NCBI GenBank assembly: GCA_030522415.1
Contig: CM060113.1
Span: forward strand, 10,274,565-10,338,564
Length of the DNA: 64,000 bases
Direction: 5' to 3'
Source of the DNA: Channallabes apus
Lineage: Eukaryota; Chordata; Actinopteri; Siluriformes; Clariidae
Shown here piece after piece: positions 1-9,965 of the stretch (the first letter of the stretch is position 1; each line of letters opens with the position of its first letter). The notes under the pieces were generated by a model that saw only the letters and a program-made list of their open reading frames with translations, had not been told where the DNA came from and searched no databases. The position numbers and the translations under genes were made by a program.

Positions 1-1387
1 GTAAAGCAGTGTAAATCTAAATTTGAAGCTATAGGCTGAACTGGATCGTGAGATACTATTAGAGGTTGAACCTCCATTATTTTCTTCCTGATATTATTTA
101 TTTTTTCATTAAAGAAGTCCATAAAGTCTTCACTTCTAAACTGTGATGGGATACTCTCTGCGGGCATCTTAGGTTTTGTTAGGCGAGCGACTGTACTAAA
201 TAAGAACTGGGATTGTTTAGGTTTCTTGCTATCAGTTGGCTAAGATGCTCAGTCCTAGCAGTTTTTAGAGCGTGTCTATAGCTGCACATACTGTCTTTAT
301 ACGCAATTCGAAAAACTTCTAATTTAGTTTTCCTCCATTTTCGCTCGAGGTTATGGGTTGCTCTCTTTAGGGCGCGAGTATGACTGTTGTACCACGGTGC
401 AAGTATTTTATCTCTGACTTTTTTTAATCTGATGGGAGCAACAATGTCTAATGTACTGGTAAAAATAGTGCCCATGCTGCTAGTCACTTCATCTAGATCA
501 TCTGCATTTAGGGGTCTAATAAGAAATTGGGACAGATCCGGCAGATTACTTGTGAATCTGTCTTTAGTAGTGGGATTCATATTTCTAACAGATTGATAAC
601 GTGGGGAGACACAGCTAATCTGTTCTACGGGTAGAGTATATGTCAGGAGGTGATGATCTGTGATATCATCACTTTGAGGTATGATCTCTATATTAGAGAC
701 ATCTATACCATGGGATATAATTAAATCTAGCGTATGATTAAAGCGGTGAGTTGCTCCAGTTATATTTTGTTTCACCCCAAAGGAATTTAGTAAATCCATA
801 AATGTGAGTGCTAAAGCGTTGTTAGCATCATCTACATGAATGTTAAAATCTCCTACTATCAACACTTTGTCAGAGTTAACCAATAGATCTGATAGCAGAT
901 GTCCGAATTCTTTAAGAAAATCGCCATATGGCCCCGGGGGTCTGTACACGGTGGCCAGGGTAAAATATAGCAAGGGTTTATTACGTATTTCATTTAGTGC
1001 AACATTAATGATAAGCACTTCAAATTAATTAAACCTGGGTCTTATTTTCTGAGTAACAGTGAGTACATCATTGTAGATAGTGGCGACACCACCACTGCGA
1101 CCAATTAGACGGGGCTCGTGCTTATAGAAATAACCTGACGGAGTAGACTCATTCAGACCAAAATATTAATTTGGTTTAAGCCAGGTTTCGGTGAGACAGA
1201 GTGCGTCAAGGCAATAATCATTAACAATAAGTGCTTTAGGCGCAAGGGATCTAATGTTGAGTAGTCCAAACTTTAGAGGTGGATTTTGACTACTTATTTT
1301 GCCTTTTTCTGGTTTTCTGGTTATCAGATTGTTTCGGGCAAATTTAACAAATTTATTCTTTTTTCTCAGTATTCGGGGAACAGACAC
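1..1387 (-). pseudogene. L2 ORF2, endonuclease region (broken)
   Basis: N-terminal part of the LINE replicase. The endonuclease start LLNIRSLAPKALIVNDY with LCLTETWL is visible, then RSGGVATIYND, VYRPPGPYGDF, VGDFNIHVDD and SDDITDHHLLTY, which carry the metal-binding and catalytic residues of APE-type nucleases. One reading frame runs from 1387 to about 215 with in-frame TAA codons near 1166 and 1024. A one-base loss near 213 shifts the frame: ARNLNNPSSY gives way to the other frame, which reads LTKPKMPAES then SEDFMDFFNEKINNIRKKI, the linker preceding reverse transcriptase. No RT motifs are reached before the window edge. Non-functional as it stands, but well preserved. Confidence 0.85.
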
Positions 1388-1483
1388 AGTTTCTATAGGA
1401 CAAGCTATGTTTGTGCATCTATCACTACGGTGAGTTGTGATGTGGCTAATATGTTTGGAATCTACAGTATGACTTACCGTCAG

Positions 1484-2407
1484 TCAGATGGTTCGTAGTG
1501 TCCTGGAGATGTTGTCAGAGAGGACCGCTGCTCCAGCTCTGCTAGGGTGTAGGCCATCGGTGTGATAGAGCCTAGGACGCTCTCAGAAAACATTCCAGTT
1601 ATCAACAAAGCGTAATTTCTGTTGTCGACACCAAGACTGTAACCATTCATTAAAGGCAAATAATCTACTGAACTTCTCGATTCCTCGCTGAAATGTGGGA
1701 AGCGGTCCAGATACGACGATCCTTGTCGTGGGTGATGTGCTGCGGACCTTCTCGACCAGGTTCCTGAAGTCCTTCTTTAGGATCTCCGTCTGCCTCAGCC
1801 TGGTGTCGTTCGTGCCGGCATGAAGGACCACAGCTCCAATGTTCTTCCTCAGGGCGGCAGGCACTTGTGCAGCAACATCAAGAACACGTGCACCAGGTAA
1901 ACAGCGTGTGTGCACCTTACCTTTAGCCGTGGTAGCACGCACGTGACGAACGATGGAGTCTCCGATGACCAGCGTGTCGTGTGCCGTCTCGCGGAGAGGA
2001 GCGAAGCGGTTTCGGGTCGAGATGTCGAAGACGGGTGGTGGTGGAGGGGGAGAGGTCCTCGCCCGGGGCTTGGCGTGCTTCTTCCGCTGCTGCTGTATCC
2101 AGGGTCCGTGGTATCCCGGCGCCGGGGTGTAGGAAAACTGGGCGGGCTGCGTCCTTGGTGTGTTGGACCTGGGCAGAGAAACACGCGGGGTTGAGGTTGT
2201 CGGAGAGATTGTGTCACGCCGAGAATTTACCTGGGATAGGTGAGCGTCGGTCCGTGACGATTCCAGCGTGGCTTTCCGCTGCTGTAGCCGGGCCAACTTC
2301 ACCTGTAGCTCACGGATCAGCTTCTCCACGGCCTCCAGCTCCAAATCCACCGAGTGCAGCTCCAATGTCTCCTCACCTGCACTCAGAGGCAGAGTCACAA
2401 CCGACAT
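1484..2407 (-). pseudogene. L2 ORF1 protein with coiled coil and SGNH hydrolase domain (one premature stop)
   Basis: ORF1 proteins of L2/CR1 LINEs bind the element RNA and carry an esterase-like domain. I chose the start at 2407 (MSVVTLPLSAGEE). A heptad-rich segment (about residues 15-50, LEAVEKLIRELQVKLARLQQ) is a likely coiled coil; a Ser/Pro-rich linker follows. The SGNH blocks are visible: VIGDSIVRHV (nucleophile Ser), HAGTND (Asn) and, near the end, DGLHPS (His). A TGA at 1583-1585 interrupts the frame after DNWNVF; the same frame then continues through ERPRLYHTDGLHPS to a natural stop at 1484-1486. The hydrolase His therefore lies behind a single nonsense codon. Full frame would be 307 residues. 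An alternative upstream ATG at 2452 adds 15 residues but looks like leader. Confidence 0.85.
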
Positions 2408-2670
2408 GGTGTCTAAACACGGAAAATAATCGGTGTGAAGAAGCGTAATCAAACTTTACAAACAAACGTGATAGCCGGGCTAACGGACTAGCGATGCTAA
2501 TGCCGGCTAAAAGCGGTGTGCTGCAAAACAATTAAAACTTAACGATATAACACGCGTTTCGAGTAAATATATTATAAGATACTTATCCGTTTTATGTACA
2601 CTCTTCGTAAGGGGACGAAAAAGTTTAAAAATTGGTCAGTATGGCGGAGCTCGGAAAAAAAGCAGCATCT

Positions 2671-3103
2671 CAGCGTCCTTGTACAAGGGTTGCCAGATCA
2701 GTCCAAATGGCTTTAATCTAAGGTGTTGTATGTTAATTATGTTAACAGTATACATAATTCTGTGAATAAAAGGGCCAGAAAGCATCAGCAACATAATACT
2801 GGCTAGTTTACTCATAGGAATGAGTATAAGGCTACAGAAAGCAAGTGTGAGCAAAAAATACCTGGTGCAATAAGTTAGAAAATAATATGAAGTGGTGCAT
2901 GCAATAATCCTCTCCGGTGTGAGTCCACTCTCTCCAAATGAATCTTTGTAAACTGTGTCCAAATATGTATTTAGAAGCAAGCTACGTTGGAAACTATGTT
3001 AAGTGCTAGCTTGCTACACTAGCTGACTCTATTGAGCTAATTGTTACCTGCTCCTATTATTGGTGCAGAGGATAAGTGTAGCAGTTTAGTTTTTAGTTGC
3101 ATT
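2671..3103. other. Unassigned spacer with one minisatellite-like unit
   Basis: No coding signature recognised. Positions 2762-2780 read GTGAATAAAAGGGCCAGAA, identical over 19 bases to the minisatellite unit at 3498-3527 and 5829-5892. It is a lone unit about 0.7 kb from the array. Nothing else recognised here. Confidence 0.5.
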
Positions 3104-3497
3104 TACTCTATATTGCTAAAAATTTGGCAAGCTCAGGAGCTCAGTGAATTCTAGCATGGTACCATGATAAGTCCTGTCATAAAATTTCCTCATTACTAAA
3201 TATTCCACAGTCAAATGTTAGTGGCATTATAGCAAAGTGGAAGTGATTGGGAATGAAGGCAACTCAGGCACAAAGTCATAGGCCATATGAATTCACATAG
3301 CCGGGTCAGTGGACGCAGGCAATCACTACACACCTCAAAACTTCATGTGGCCTTCAGATTAGCTCAAGAACAGTGTGTAAAGAGCTTCATAGAATGGGTT
3401 TCCATGGCCAAGCAGCTGCATCCAAGCCTTATATCACCAAGCGCAATGCAAAGCATCGGATGCAGTGGTGTAAACCACTTGACAGCGTTGAGGGTTG

Positions 3498-3527
3498 AGG
3501 GTGAATAAAAGAGCCAGAATCAAGGGT
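3498..3527. repeat. Minisatellite unit (left of RTE insertion)
   Basis: Unit of about 31 bases, GAGGGTGAATAAAAGAGCCA then GAATCAAGGG. The array continues at 5829-5892 on the far side of the RTE insertion, so the LINE split a pre-existing tandem repeat. Confidence 0.75.
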
Positions 3528-5812
3528 TCTTCTTCTTTGTCTTTCGGCTGTTCCCTTTCAGGGGTCGCCACAGCGAATCATCTGCCTCCATCTAACCCTA
3601 TCCTCTGCATCCTCTTCTCTCACACCAACTAACTTCATGTCCTCTCTCACTGCATCCATGAATCTCCTCTTTGGTCTTCCTCTAGACCTCCTGCCTGGCA
3701 GTTCCAACCTCAGCATCCTTCTACCGATATATTCACAATCTCTCCTCTGAACATGTCCAAACCACCTCAATCTGGCCTCTCTGACTTTATCTCCAAAACA
3801 TCTAACATGGGTTGTCCCTCTGATTAACTCATTCTTGATCCTATCCATCCTTGTCACTCCCAAAGAGACCCTCAACATCTTCAGCTCTGCTACCTCTAGC
3901 TCTGCCTCCTGTCTTTTCTTCAGTGCCACTGTCTCTAAGCCATAGAGCATTGCTGGTCTCACCACTGTCCTGTACACCTTTCCTTTCATTCTCGCTGATA
4001 CTCTTTTATCACACCTGACACTTTTCTCCACCCATTCCAACCTGCCTGTACTCGTCTCTTCACCTCCTTTGAACACTCTCCGTTGCTCTCGACCGTTGAC
4101 CCTAAGTACTTAAAATCCTGCTCCTTCTTTACCTCTCCTCCCTGTAGCCTCACTGTTCGTCTTGGGTCCCTCTCATTCACACACGTATTCCGTCTTGCTG
4201 CGGCTAACCTTCATTCCTCTGCTTTCCAGAGCGTACCTCCACCTCTCCAAATTTTCCACCACCTGTTCCCTGCTCTCGCTACAAAGCACAATGTCATCTG
4301 CAAACATCATAGTCCAGGGAGACTCCTGTCTAACTTCATTTGTCATCCTGTCCATCACTAGAGCAAACAAAAAGGGGCTTAGAGCCGATCCTTGATACAG
4401 ACCCACATCCACCTTGAACTCTTCTGTCACACCTACAGCACATCTTTCCACTGTCTTACAGCTCTCATACATGTCCTGCACTACTCTAACATACTTCTCT
4501 GCCACGACTTCCTCATACAACACCACAGCTCCACTCTCGGCACCCTGTCGTACGTTTTCTCTAAATCTACAAAGACACAATGCAACTCTTTATTACCTTC
4601 TCTGTACTTCTCCACCAGCATCCTCAAACCAAATACTGCATCTGGTGTACTCTTTCTAGGCATAAAACCATATTGCTGCTCACAAATTCTCACCTCTGCC
4701 CTTAACCTAGCTTCCACTATTATTTCCCACAGCTTCATTGTATGGCTCATTAGCTTTATACCACTGTAATTGCCACAGCCCTGCACATCTCCCTTGTTCT
4801 TAAAAATCGGCACCAATACACTTCTCCTCCATTCCTCTGGAATCCTCTCATTCTCCAAGATCTCGTTAAACAAACTAGTCAGAAACTCTACTGCCACCTC
4901 TCCTAAGCACTTCCATACCTCCACAGGTATGTCATCAGGACCAACAGCGTTTCCACTCTTCATCCTCTTCAACGCCCTTCTCACCTCACTTTTACTAATG
5001 TTTGCTACTTCCTGCTCCACAACAGTCACCTCTTCTACTCTTTGTTCTGTTTCATTTTCCTCATTCATCAATTCCTGAAAGTACTCCTTCCATCTTCCCA
5101 TCACCCTCCTGGCATCTGTCAGTACATTTCCATCTCTATCTTTAATCAGTCTAACCTGCTGCACATCCTTCCCATCTCTATCTCTTTGCCTCGCCAACCT
5201 CTACAGATCCACCTCTCCCTCCTTACTGTCCAGCCTAGTATACAAGTCCTCATATGCTCTTTGTTTGGCCTTTGCCACTTCTACCTTCACCTTACGGTGC
5301 ATCTCCCTGTACTCATGTCTACTCTCTTCAGTCCTCTCAGTGTCCCACTTCTTCTTAGCTAGCCTCTTTCCCTGTATACACTCCTGGACTTCCTCATTCC
5401 ACCACCAAGTCTCCTTGTCCCCTTTTCCCTTACCCTTACCTGATGATAACCCTTTATATCAACCAACTCTCTTCACTTCCCTGTCATGGTCCCAACATTC
5501 AAGGTCCCTACTTTCATTCCTAAACTCTTGCCTTCCCTCTTCTCTCTCTGCTTTCGAACACGCCTTCCTCCTCTCCTTCTTCAACCAACAGTAGCCCAAT
5601 TTCCACCGGCACCCTGTAAGTCAACAGCACCAGTGGGGGTCATTGTTAACCCGGGCCATGACCGATCTGGTATGGAAATGATATTTCTGATTCGCATCAT
5701 TGATTTGGCAAATGTTTTACGTCGGATGCCCTTCCTGACACAACCCTCTGCATTTATCCAGACTTGGGACTGGCACAAGAAGACACTGGATTGCGCCCCC
5801 CATGGTTGCATT
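3528..5812 (-). mobile_element. RTE-clade LINE with internal endonuclease deletion
   Basis: Minus-strand LINE bounded by a perfect 16-bp target duplication, AGCCAGAATCAAGGGT, at 3512-3527 and 5813-5828. The 5' end is at 5812 (GC-rich leader with the GTTGTGTCAGGAAGGGCATC motif at about 5720-5750); the 3' end is the GAAGAAGAA tail next to 3528. Length is about 2.3 kb, whereas RTE elements are usually a little over 3 kb. At about 5483 the endonuclease start (GMKVGTLNVGTMTGK) jumps directly to the post-endonuclease region (REVKRVG then WWWNEEVQECIQGKRLAKK), so nearly all of the endonuclease domain is missing while both ends are intact. Confidence 0.85.
3558..5530 (-). pseudogene. RTE reverse transcriptase (frameshifted)
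   Basis: Replicase of the RTE element, in pieces over several frames. Order on the minus strand: GMKVGTLNVG (endonuclease start, about 5510), linker GEVDL then a stop near 5200, LARQRDRDGKDVQQVRL (5197), the fingers motif NAVGPDDIPVEVWK, FVDLEKTYDRVP (motif A Asp), GLYQGSALSPFLFALVMDR (motif B), and MMFADDIVLC with the catalytic FADD at 4293-4304. The thumb and C-terminal region includes YLGSTVESNGEC, VRPAMLYGLETVAL, LRWFGHVQRRD and ends WRQMIRCGDP at 3558. Frame changes occur near 4500, 4175 and 4020. Catalytic RT residues survive, but the broken frames and missing endonuclease make it inactive. Confidence 0.85.
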
Positions 5813-5828
5813 AGCCAGAATCAAGGGT

Positions 5829-5892
5829 GAGGGTGAATAAAAGGGCCAGAATCAAGGGAGAGGATGAATAAAAGGGCCAGAATCAAGGGTGG
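5829..5892. repeat. Minisatellite units (right of RTE insertion)
   Basis: Two further units containing GTGAATAAAAGGGCCAGAA and ATGAATAAAAGGGCCAGAA, each followed by TCAAGGG. Same motif as 3498-3527 and the lone unit at 2762-2780. Confidence 0.8.
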
Positions 5893-5982
5893 CCTTACTC
5901 AACAGTAACTTGGTGATTGTGGGGATTGAACCTGGGACCTTCCAAAACATTGTTCAATGCTTTAACCACTGAGCTACCCTTG
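5893..5982 (-). mobile_element. tRNA-derived SINE, head only
   Basis: Read on the minus strand: GTAGCTCAGTGGTTAAAGC resembles a pol III A box and GGTTCAATCCCC a B box, followed by part of the body (CACCAAGTTACTG). Same family as the fuller copy at 9575-9766; the conserved body and tail are absent. Confidence 0.65.
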
Positions 5983-6181
5983 ACCCCAGCATTACTGTCT
6001 GACCTCACAAATGCCTTTCTGGAACAATGGTCGAAAATGGCATAAGCAAACTCCTAAACCTTGTGCAAAGCCTTTCCAGAACAATATCATTCTAAGAACG
6101 CTATGTATTATGAATGGGATCTTACTTATGTTCATATGTATATAAAGGGAGGCGATCAAATACTTTTGGCAATATAGTGTA

Positions 6182-6577
6182 GTTAATTTGGTCAATAAGG
6201 TTCATGTAATTTAATTAAATGTATAGTGCCATATACTATAGTGGTATAATAGCTAGTTATCTACATTCTGAATGGCTAGCTACATGCTTACACTATGTAT
6301 TGAAGTTAGCTGAATTCAATTGTGTTTAGACAGTATAGCTGGGGAGTGATCATGGCAAGGGAAAGCTTTTTCTTAGATTACATTAGACTCAACAGACTTA
6401 CAGTAATAGGGAACCCATCCTCAATTGGGTGATATCATGACCAATATACCATGTAAGTACATGGCTCGTGTAAGAGACATTTAAAGTAGGGGGTAAATTA
6501 CATATTATAAGTGAGAGGGGGAGGGTGGGTACAAATAATTGAAGTAAACTTCAATATATATTATGGCTGAAAAGTAT

Positions 6578-6633
<56 letters not shown>

Positions 6634-8550
6634 GGAACTAATGGCATTGATAAGATGAAGGGGAATCATGGCAATGGCCTGTAGATGGATCTTTTGATCA
6701 AAAAATTATGTACCCACTTCAGACAGAAAGTTGAGAGGTTAGGGAGCAGAAAGGAAGGGAAAGAGGTAGACGGTAAGCATAAACTGAAATGGAGGATAGT
6801 AGATTATTCTGGACAGGAAGGGAAGTATGTTTCAGGGAAAAGGAACAGTCAGAGAAATTGTGCAACAGATGGAACAGTTACTGTACTTAAAATGGAGGAA
6901 GAAATTAGGGAGTAAACAAAACAAAGAAATTGATGAGCAAATAATAGGCAAAATAATAGAGTAGATGAGAAAAGGGCAGCGAAAAATATTAAGAGCATAG
7001 GTAATATAGTGAAAATTAAAGGATAAGAGGACAAAGAGGAGAAGAAAAGAATGCCACCACAAGGGTTACATGAAGAGGCATGACAGCCCACCAACCTAAA
7101 ACACTGTCCAAGCTCATGGCTCCAGCAAGGCATATTTTTCCATGCTGAATGTGATGCCGATTTCAGAAGAATGGACTAACAAGGAACTACAAGTCCTGAG
7201 AACATTGAGGGGGTAACAAAAAGAGACAAAACATCGAGAGAAGCAGAACCTGGATAATGGCCATACAGTAGGAGCATGTTGAAACCTCTGCAGGCCACCA
7301 AGTGTAACAGGTGTCAAAGAAAGAAAGTCACAGACACTGTAAAAGTCCAACAAGTAGTCTCAGTAAAAGTACACTGGGCAGCCAGATCACAAGACTGACA
7401 TCAGGTGGAGGGCTCAGTGGCCCATGTCTCTCTGATGGTTGCGACAAATGTTGAACCAAAGTATCTAGGTAAGATGGTTAGGGAAACGAAGCAGATTAAA
7501 AAGTGGAAATGAAAGCACATTACTTAAATTGATCACCTGACAAACAATTTTGGCATATTTTCCAGGTGGTGATAGATCACATACTGTAGCAGCCACACAT
7601 GTAGAGGTAGAAATACATACCCAAGTAGCAAGGCAGGAGGAGATCACAAGTTGTAAGTAATGAAGGGGAAAAACTGCGTCTTAAGGGATGCAGAGATCCA
7701 TTCCATCTTTAACCAGGTGCTAACTTAAGATCTGAATTTGCTGTCTATGCAAAATCAGCTCCTGTTACGTATTGATGATCTGTCAATGACACTGATCTAA
7801 AGTATCGGAAAAGAATAATGTCAGATGAAGCGAAGGTACTAAAAATGCTATCTGAAAGTGGTGGAAATAACACCTTTATAAACAAAACATTGTACTATAT
7901 ATTTAGCATGTATGCCTTTTGAAAAGCATCACAAACCCAAACTGTGTGTTAAATACTGCCATTAAAGCTAGAGTAGAGCTTACTTTAAGAATATAACTGC
8001 TAAAAAATCTTAAAAAAAAAAATGGCACACTTACCTGGACACTGGTGGCCCTGACTGCTTTTGCTTATTGTCATCAGCGTGCATGTTGGTTAGCCCATAT
8101 TATAGAAAACAGTTATATGTCTCTAATAATAATTAACAAGTCAGGTGTGCTTGTTATTATCGTTTTTATTAATCATTATGAAGTATCATTATTAATTTAC
8201 AATGCATTGCTTATGATTTCGTTTGGCTGGATCTGAACAAACTATTGACCCCTGCAAAAGTAATTAATTCTGGAGAGGCAATGGTTCTTGCCTTTGATGG
8301 TTCAGAAAAGCCCTGAAGTGTATGTAGATTTGGAGAATCAAACATTGCCAAAAAAAAGACCAAGTGTTCTTGGTGGATGCACACATTCATGTCATGCTTA
8401 CATGTCACAGTCATGCTTGCACATTAATTGTGTGTAGGGAGGACACGCCATATTAACTTTATAATATTCCATGTAATCTCACCTACCTTTGTAACTCAGC
8501 CATGCCTTGCACAATTGGAAGAAATTAAGGCATTAAATTAGGTACATGTA
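6182..8550. other. Unassigned region with (TG)n tract
   Basis: Contains a pure (TG)25 tract at 6582-6631. From about 6660 to 7650 the plus strand is purine-rich and studded with stop codons. It lies upstream of the RNase H remnant at 8560 and could be eroded gag-pol sequence, but I see no diagnostic motif and do not claim it. No SINE, LINE or Tc1 signature recognised. Confidence 0.5.
6582..6631. repeat. (TG)n microsatellite
   Basis: Uninterrupted TG dinucleotide run of 50 bases. Confidence 0.95.
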
Positions 8551-8559
8551 TATCACATT

Positions 8560-8785
8560 GGCTTATGCGTTCATCGACGTCCATATTTATGTGGCAATAT
8601 ACTGTATGCACAGAGAGGGTTCCAAAGTCTAAAAGGGTTGATCGCAATGAATGGGCAAGCAATATTAGAATTGTTACATGACATAACACTACCAGCTGAA
8701 TTGGCTAAGGTAAAATGCCAAGTACAAAAATCTGATGGGTTATTTGTGTTACAGTTACTGAAACTCCAGATAAAGCTGGAAAATG
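8560..8785 (+). pseudogene. Probable endogenous-retrovirus RNase H remnant
   Basis: The plus strand reads YAFIDVHIYVAIYC in one frame, then after a frame change and stops IAMNGQAILELLHDITLPAEL followed by AKVKCQ. The spacing and residues resemble the second half of a retroviral-type RNase H domain: an aromatic-Ala segment, then a leucine-rich helix with LP-A-LA-VKC before the usual His region. It is frameshifted and lacks clear gag, protease, integrase, env or LTRs nearby. Alternatives are a different LTR retrotransposon or chance similarity. Description only; an old broken copy. Confidence 0.4.
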
Positions 8786-8899
8786 AGCAACATTGGGTCC
8801 ACATGCACCATGGGTATGGTAAAAGTTTAAGAAGAAATATTTGTGCTTATCTTGCTTTTGCCAGCCATATGTTGTGCATAATGTATGTTAAATAAATGT

Positions 8900-9430
8900 T
8901 AATTGAGATGTGTGCATAGTACGGCTCACTGTGATGGTGTGACTCAGGGAAAAAATTACTTTGTACAGGAGAAAACCACTCATTCCTAAGGACAATGCAT
9001 TCACATGATAGCCATTTTTGTCTAAAATGCGTAAATATGCAAAAATGCTCTAAAGATGCTAAACACATATCATTTAATGATAATATAATAATACATAATG
9101 AGTTTCTATGTGTTGTGCCTGTGATTTTGTTTTTGTACAGTTTTTAGTGTGTGCAAGGTTCCTGGTCCCTAGCATGGCAACCAAAAGTGATGATAGACAA
9201 GGGAGACAACACCGTCTGGATTCTGAATGTGCCTGGTAGATTGGACGAGACTTCTTAAATTCTCATTATGTAGATTTGGAAGCATGGAAAATAAGGTCTA
9301 AAAACACCTAAGGTCTTTTACTTTTGCACTTAATGGAACAGAAAGGCCATCCAAGTTACTGTACAGTGTAATCAAAAAGCTTAATTATAACTGCATGTAG
9401 TAAATTACTGAAAACCAACACATTTTTCGC
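8900..9430. other. Unassigned spacer
   Basis: No gene, repeat family or terminal repeat recognised. Confidence 0.5.
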
Positions 9431-9439
9431 TTTCCAGAT

Positions 9440-9965
9440 TTCAGGGTGATTGGTGTATCAAGGTAAGAAGAGAAGAGCATGAAGCGATTGCCTCTGGAGG
9501 CAATGTTATGACCTGGGTCATAACAATGTTTCTTCAATTGGTCAAGTCTAGGACTCAACAACATTATATTGCAGTACATTTTGGCATTTGGCAGACGCTC
9601 TTATCCAGAGCAACTTACATTTGTATCTCATTATACATCTGAGCAGTTGAGGGTTAAGGGCCTTGCTCAAGGACCCAACAGTGGCAACTTGGTGGTTGTG
9701 GGGTTTGAACCTGGGATCTTCCGAACCGTAGTCCAATGCCTTAACCACTGAGCTACCCCTGGCCCAGGGGTAAACTAAAGTCAGCTGGTAACCTGAATGT
9801 TCTGAATGACCAGATTATCACATCAGTGGAGATTTCTTCCGTGATGGCATGGCCATATTCCAGGACTCAAATTGTAAAACCGAGTTTCTGGGAGCATTAC
9901 TTTCACACATGGACTGGTCTCCACATTATGTGCTGTAATCCATGCTAAAGGTGATTAAATAATAT
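9440..9965 (+). mobile_element. Tc1-like transposon fragment split by a SINE
   Basis: Sequence either side of the SINE (9440-9574 and 9767-9965) is collinear with the fragment at 30330-30590: GGTCAAGTCTAGGACTCAAC, then AAGTCAGCTG and CCTGAATG. It corresponds to the central transposase region of a fish Tc1 family but is full of stops, and no terminal repeats are seen. Confidence 0.6.
9575..9766 (-). mobile_element. tRNA-derived SINE with V-SINE-like conserved segment
   Basis: Minus-strand orientation: tRNA-like head with A box TAGCTCAGTGGTTAAGG (about 9757-9741) and B box GGTTCAAACCCC (about 9711-9700), a body, then a segment reading CTCTGGATAAGAGCGTCTGCC that resembles the conserved portion of vertebrate V-SINEs. 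Inserted in a Tc1 remnant. Copies of the family also lie at 5893 and 31671. Confidence 0.8.

Larger units (their letters stand above)
1..2670 (-). mobile_element. L2-clade LINE, 5' portion, continues past left edge
   Basis: Non-LTR retrotransposon read right to left: 5' leader (about 2670-2408), ORF1 with a coiled coil and SGNH/GDSL hydrolase domain, then ORF2 starting with an apurinic-type endonuclease. This order is typical of fish L2/CR1-group elements. The 5' end is inferred to lie near 2640-2670, so this copy is not strongly 5'-truncated. Reverse transcriptase and 3' tail would lie left of the window. Only three lesions are seen in about 2.4 kb of coding sequence (two stops and one frameshift in ORF2) plus one stop in ORF1, suggesting a fairly recent insertion. 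The 3' part of what looks like the same family occurs at 14816-15955 and 60457-60510. Confidence 0.85.
3106..6179 (+). mobile_element. Tc1-like transposon copy, gutted and carrying nested inserts
   Basis: Left terminal repeat begins CTCTATATTGCTAAAA after TA (3104-3105); right terminal repeat ends TTTTGGCAATATAGTG before TA (6180-6181), so boundaries and the TA duplication are visible. Left internal sequence (3180-3480) matches the N-terminal region of a common fish Tc1 transposase gene; right internal sequence (5990-6120) reads SDLTNAFLEQWSKMA then stops, the transposase C-terminal region. The centre of the gene, including all catalytic acidic residues, is replaced by the minisatellite, the RTE LINE and a SINE head. 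Dead element; family assignment from recognised sequence, not a search. Confidence 0.75.

Noticed and set aside
1981..2448. 155-codon plus-strand frame over L2 ORF1
   Set aside because: Antisense shadow of the GC-rich ORF1; the minus strand carries the recognisable hydrolase motifs.
2636..2980. 114-codon minus-strand frame near the L2 5' end
   Set aside because: Covers the L2 leader boundary and spacer, with no motif or composition of a real protein.
5042..5594. Overlapping plus-strand frames over the RTE element
   Set aside because: Antisense shadows of the RT coding strand, low-complexity Ser/Leu/Phe composition.
6685..6915. 76-codon Lys/Glu-rich plus-strand frame
   Set aside because: Purine-rich sequence bias with stops on both sides; no recognisable domain.
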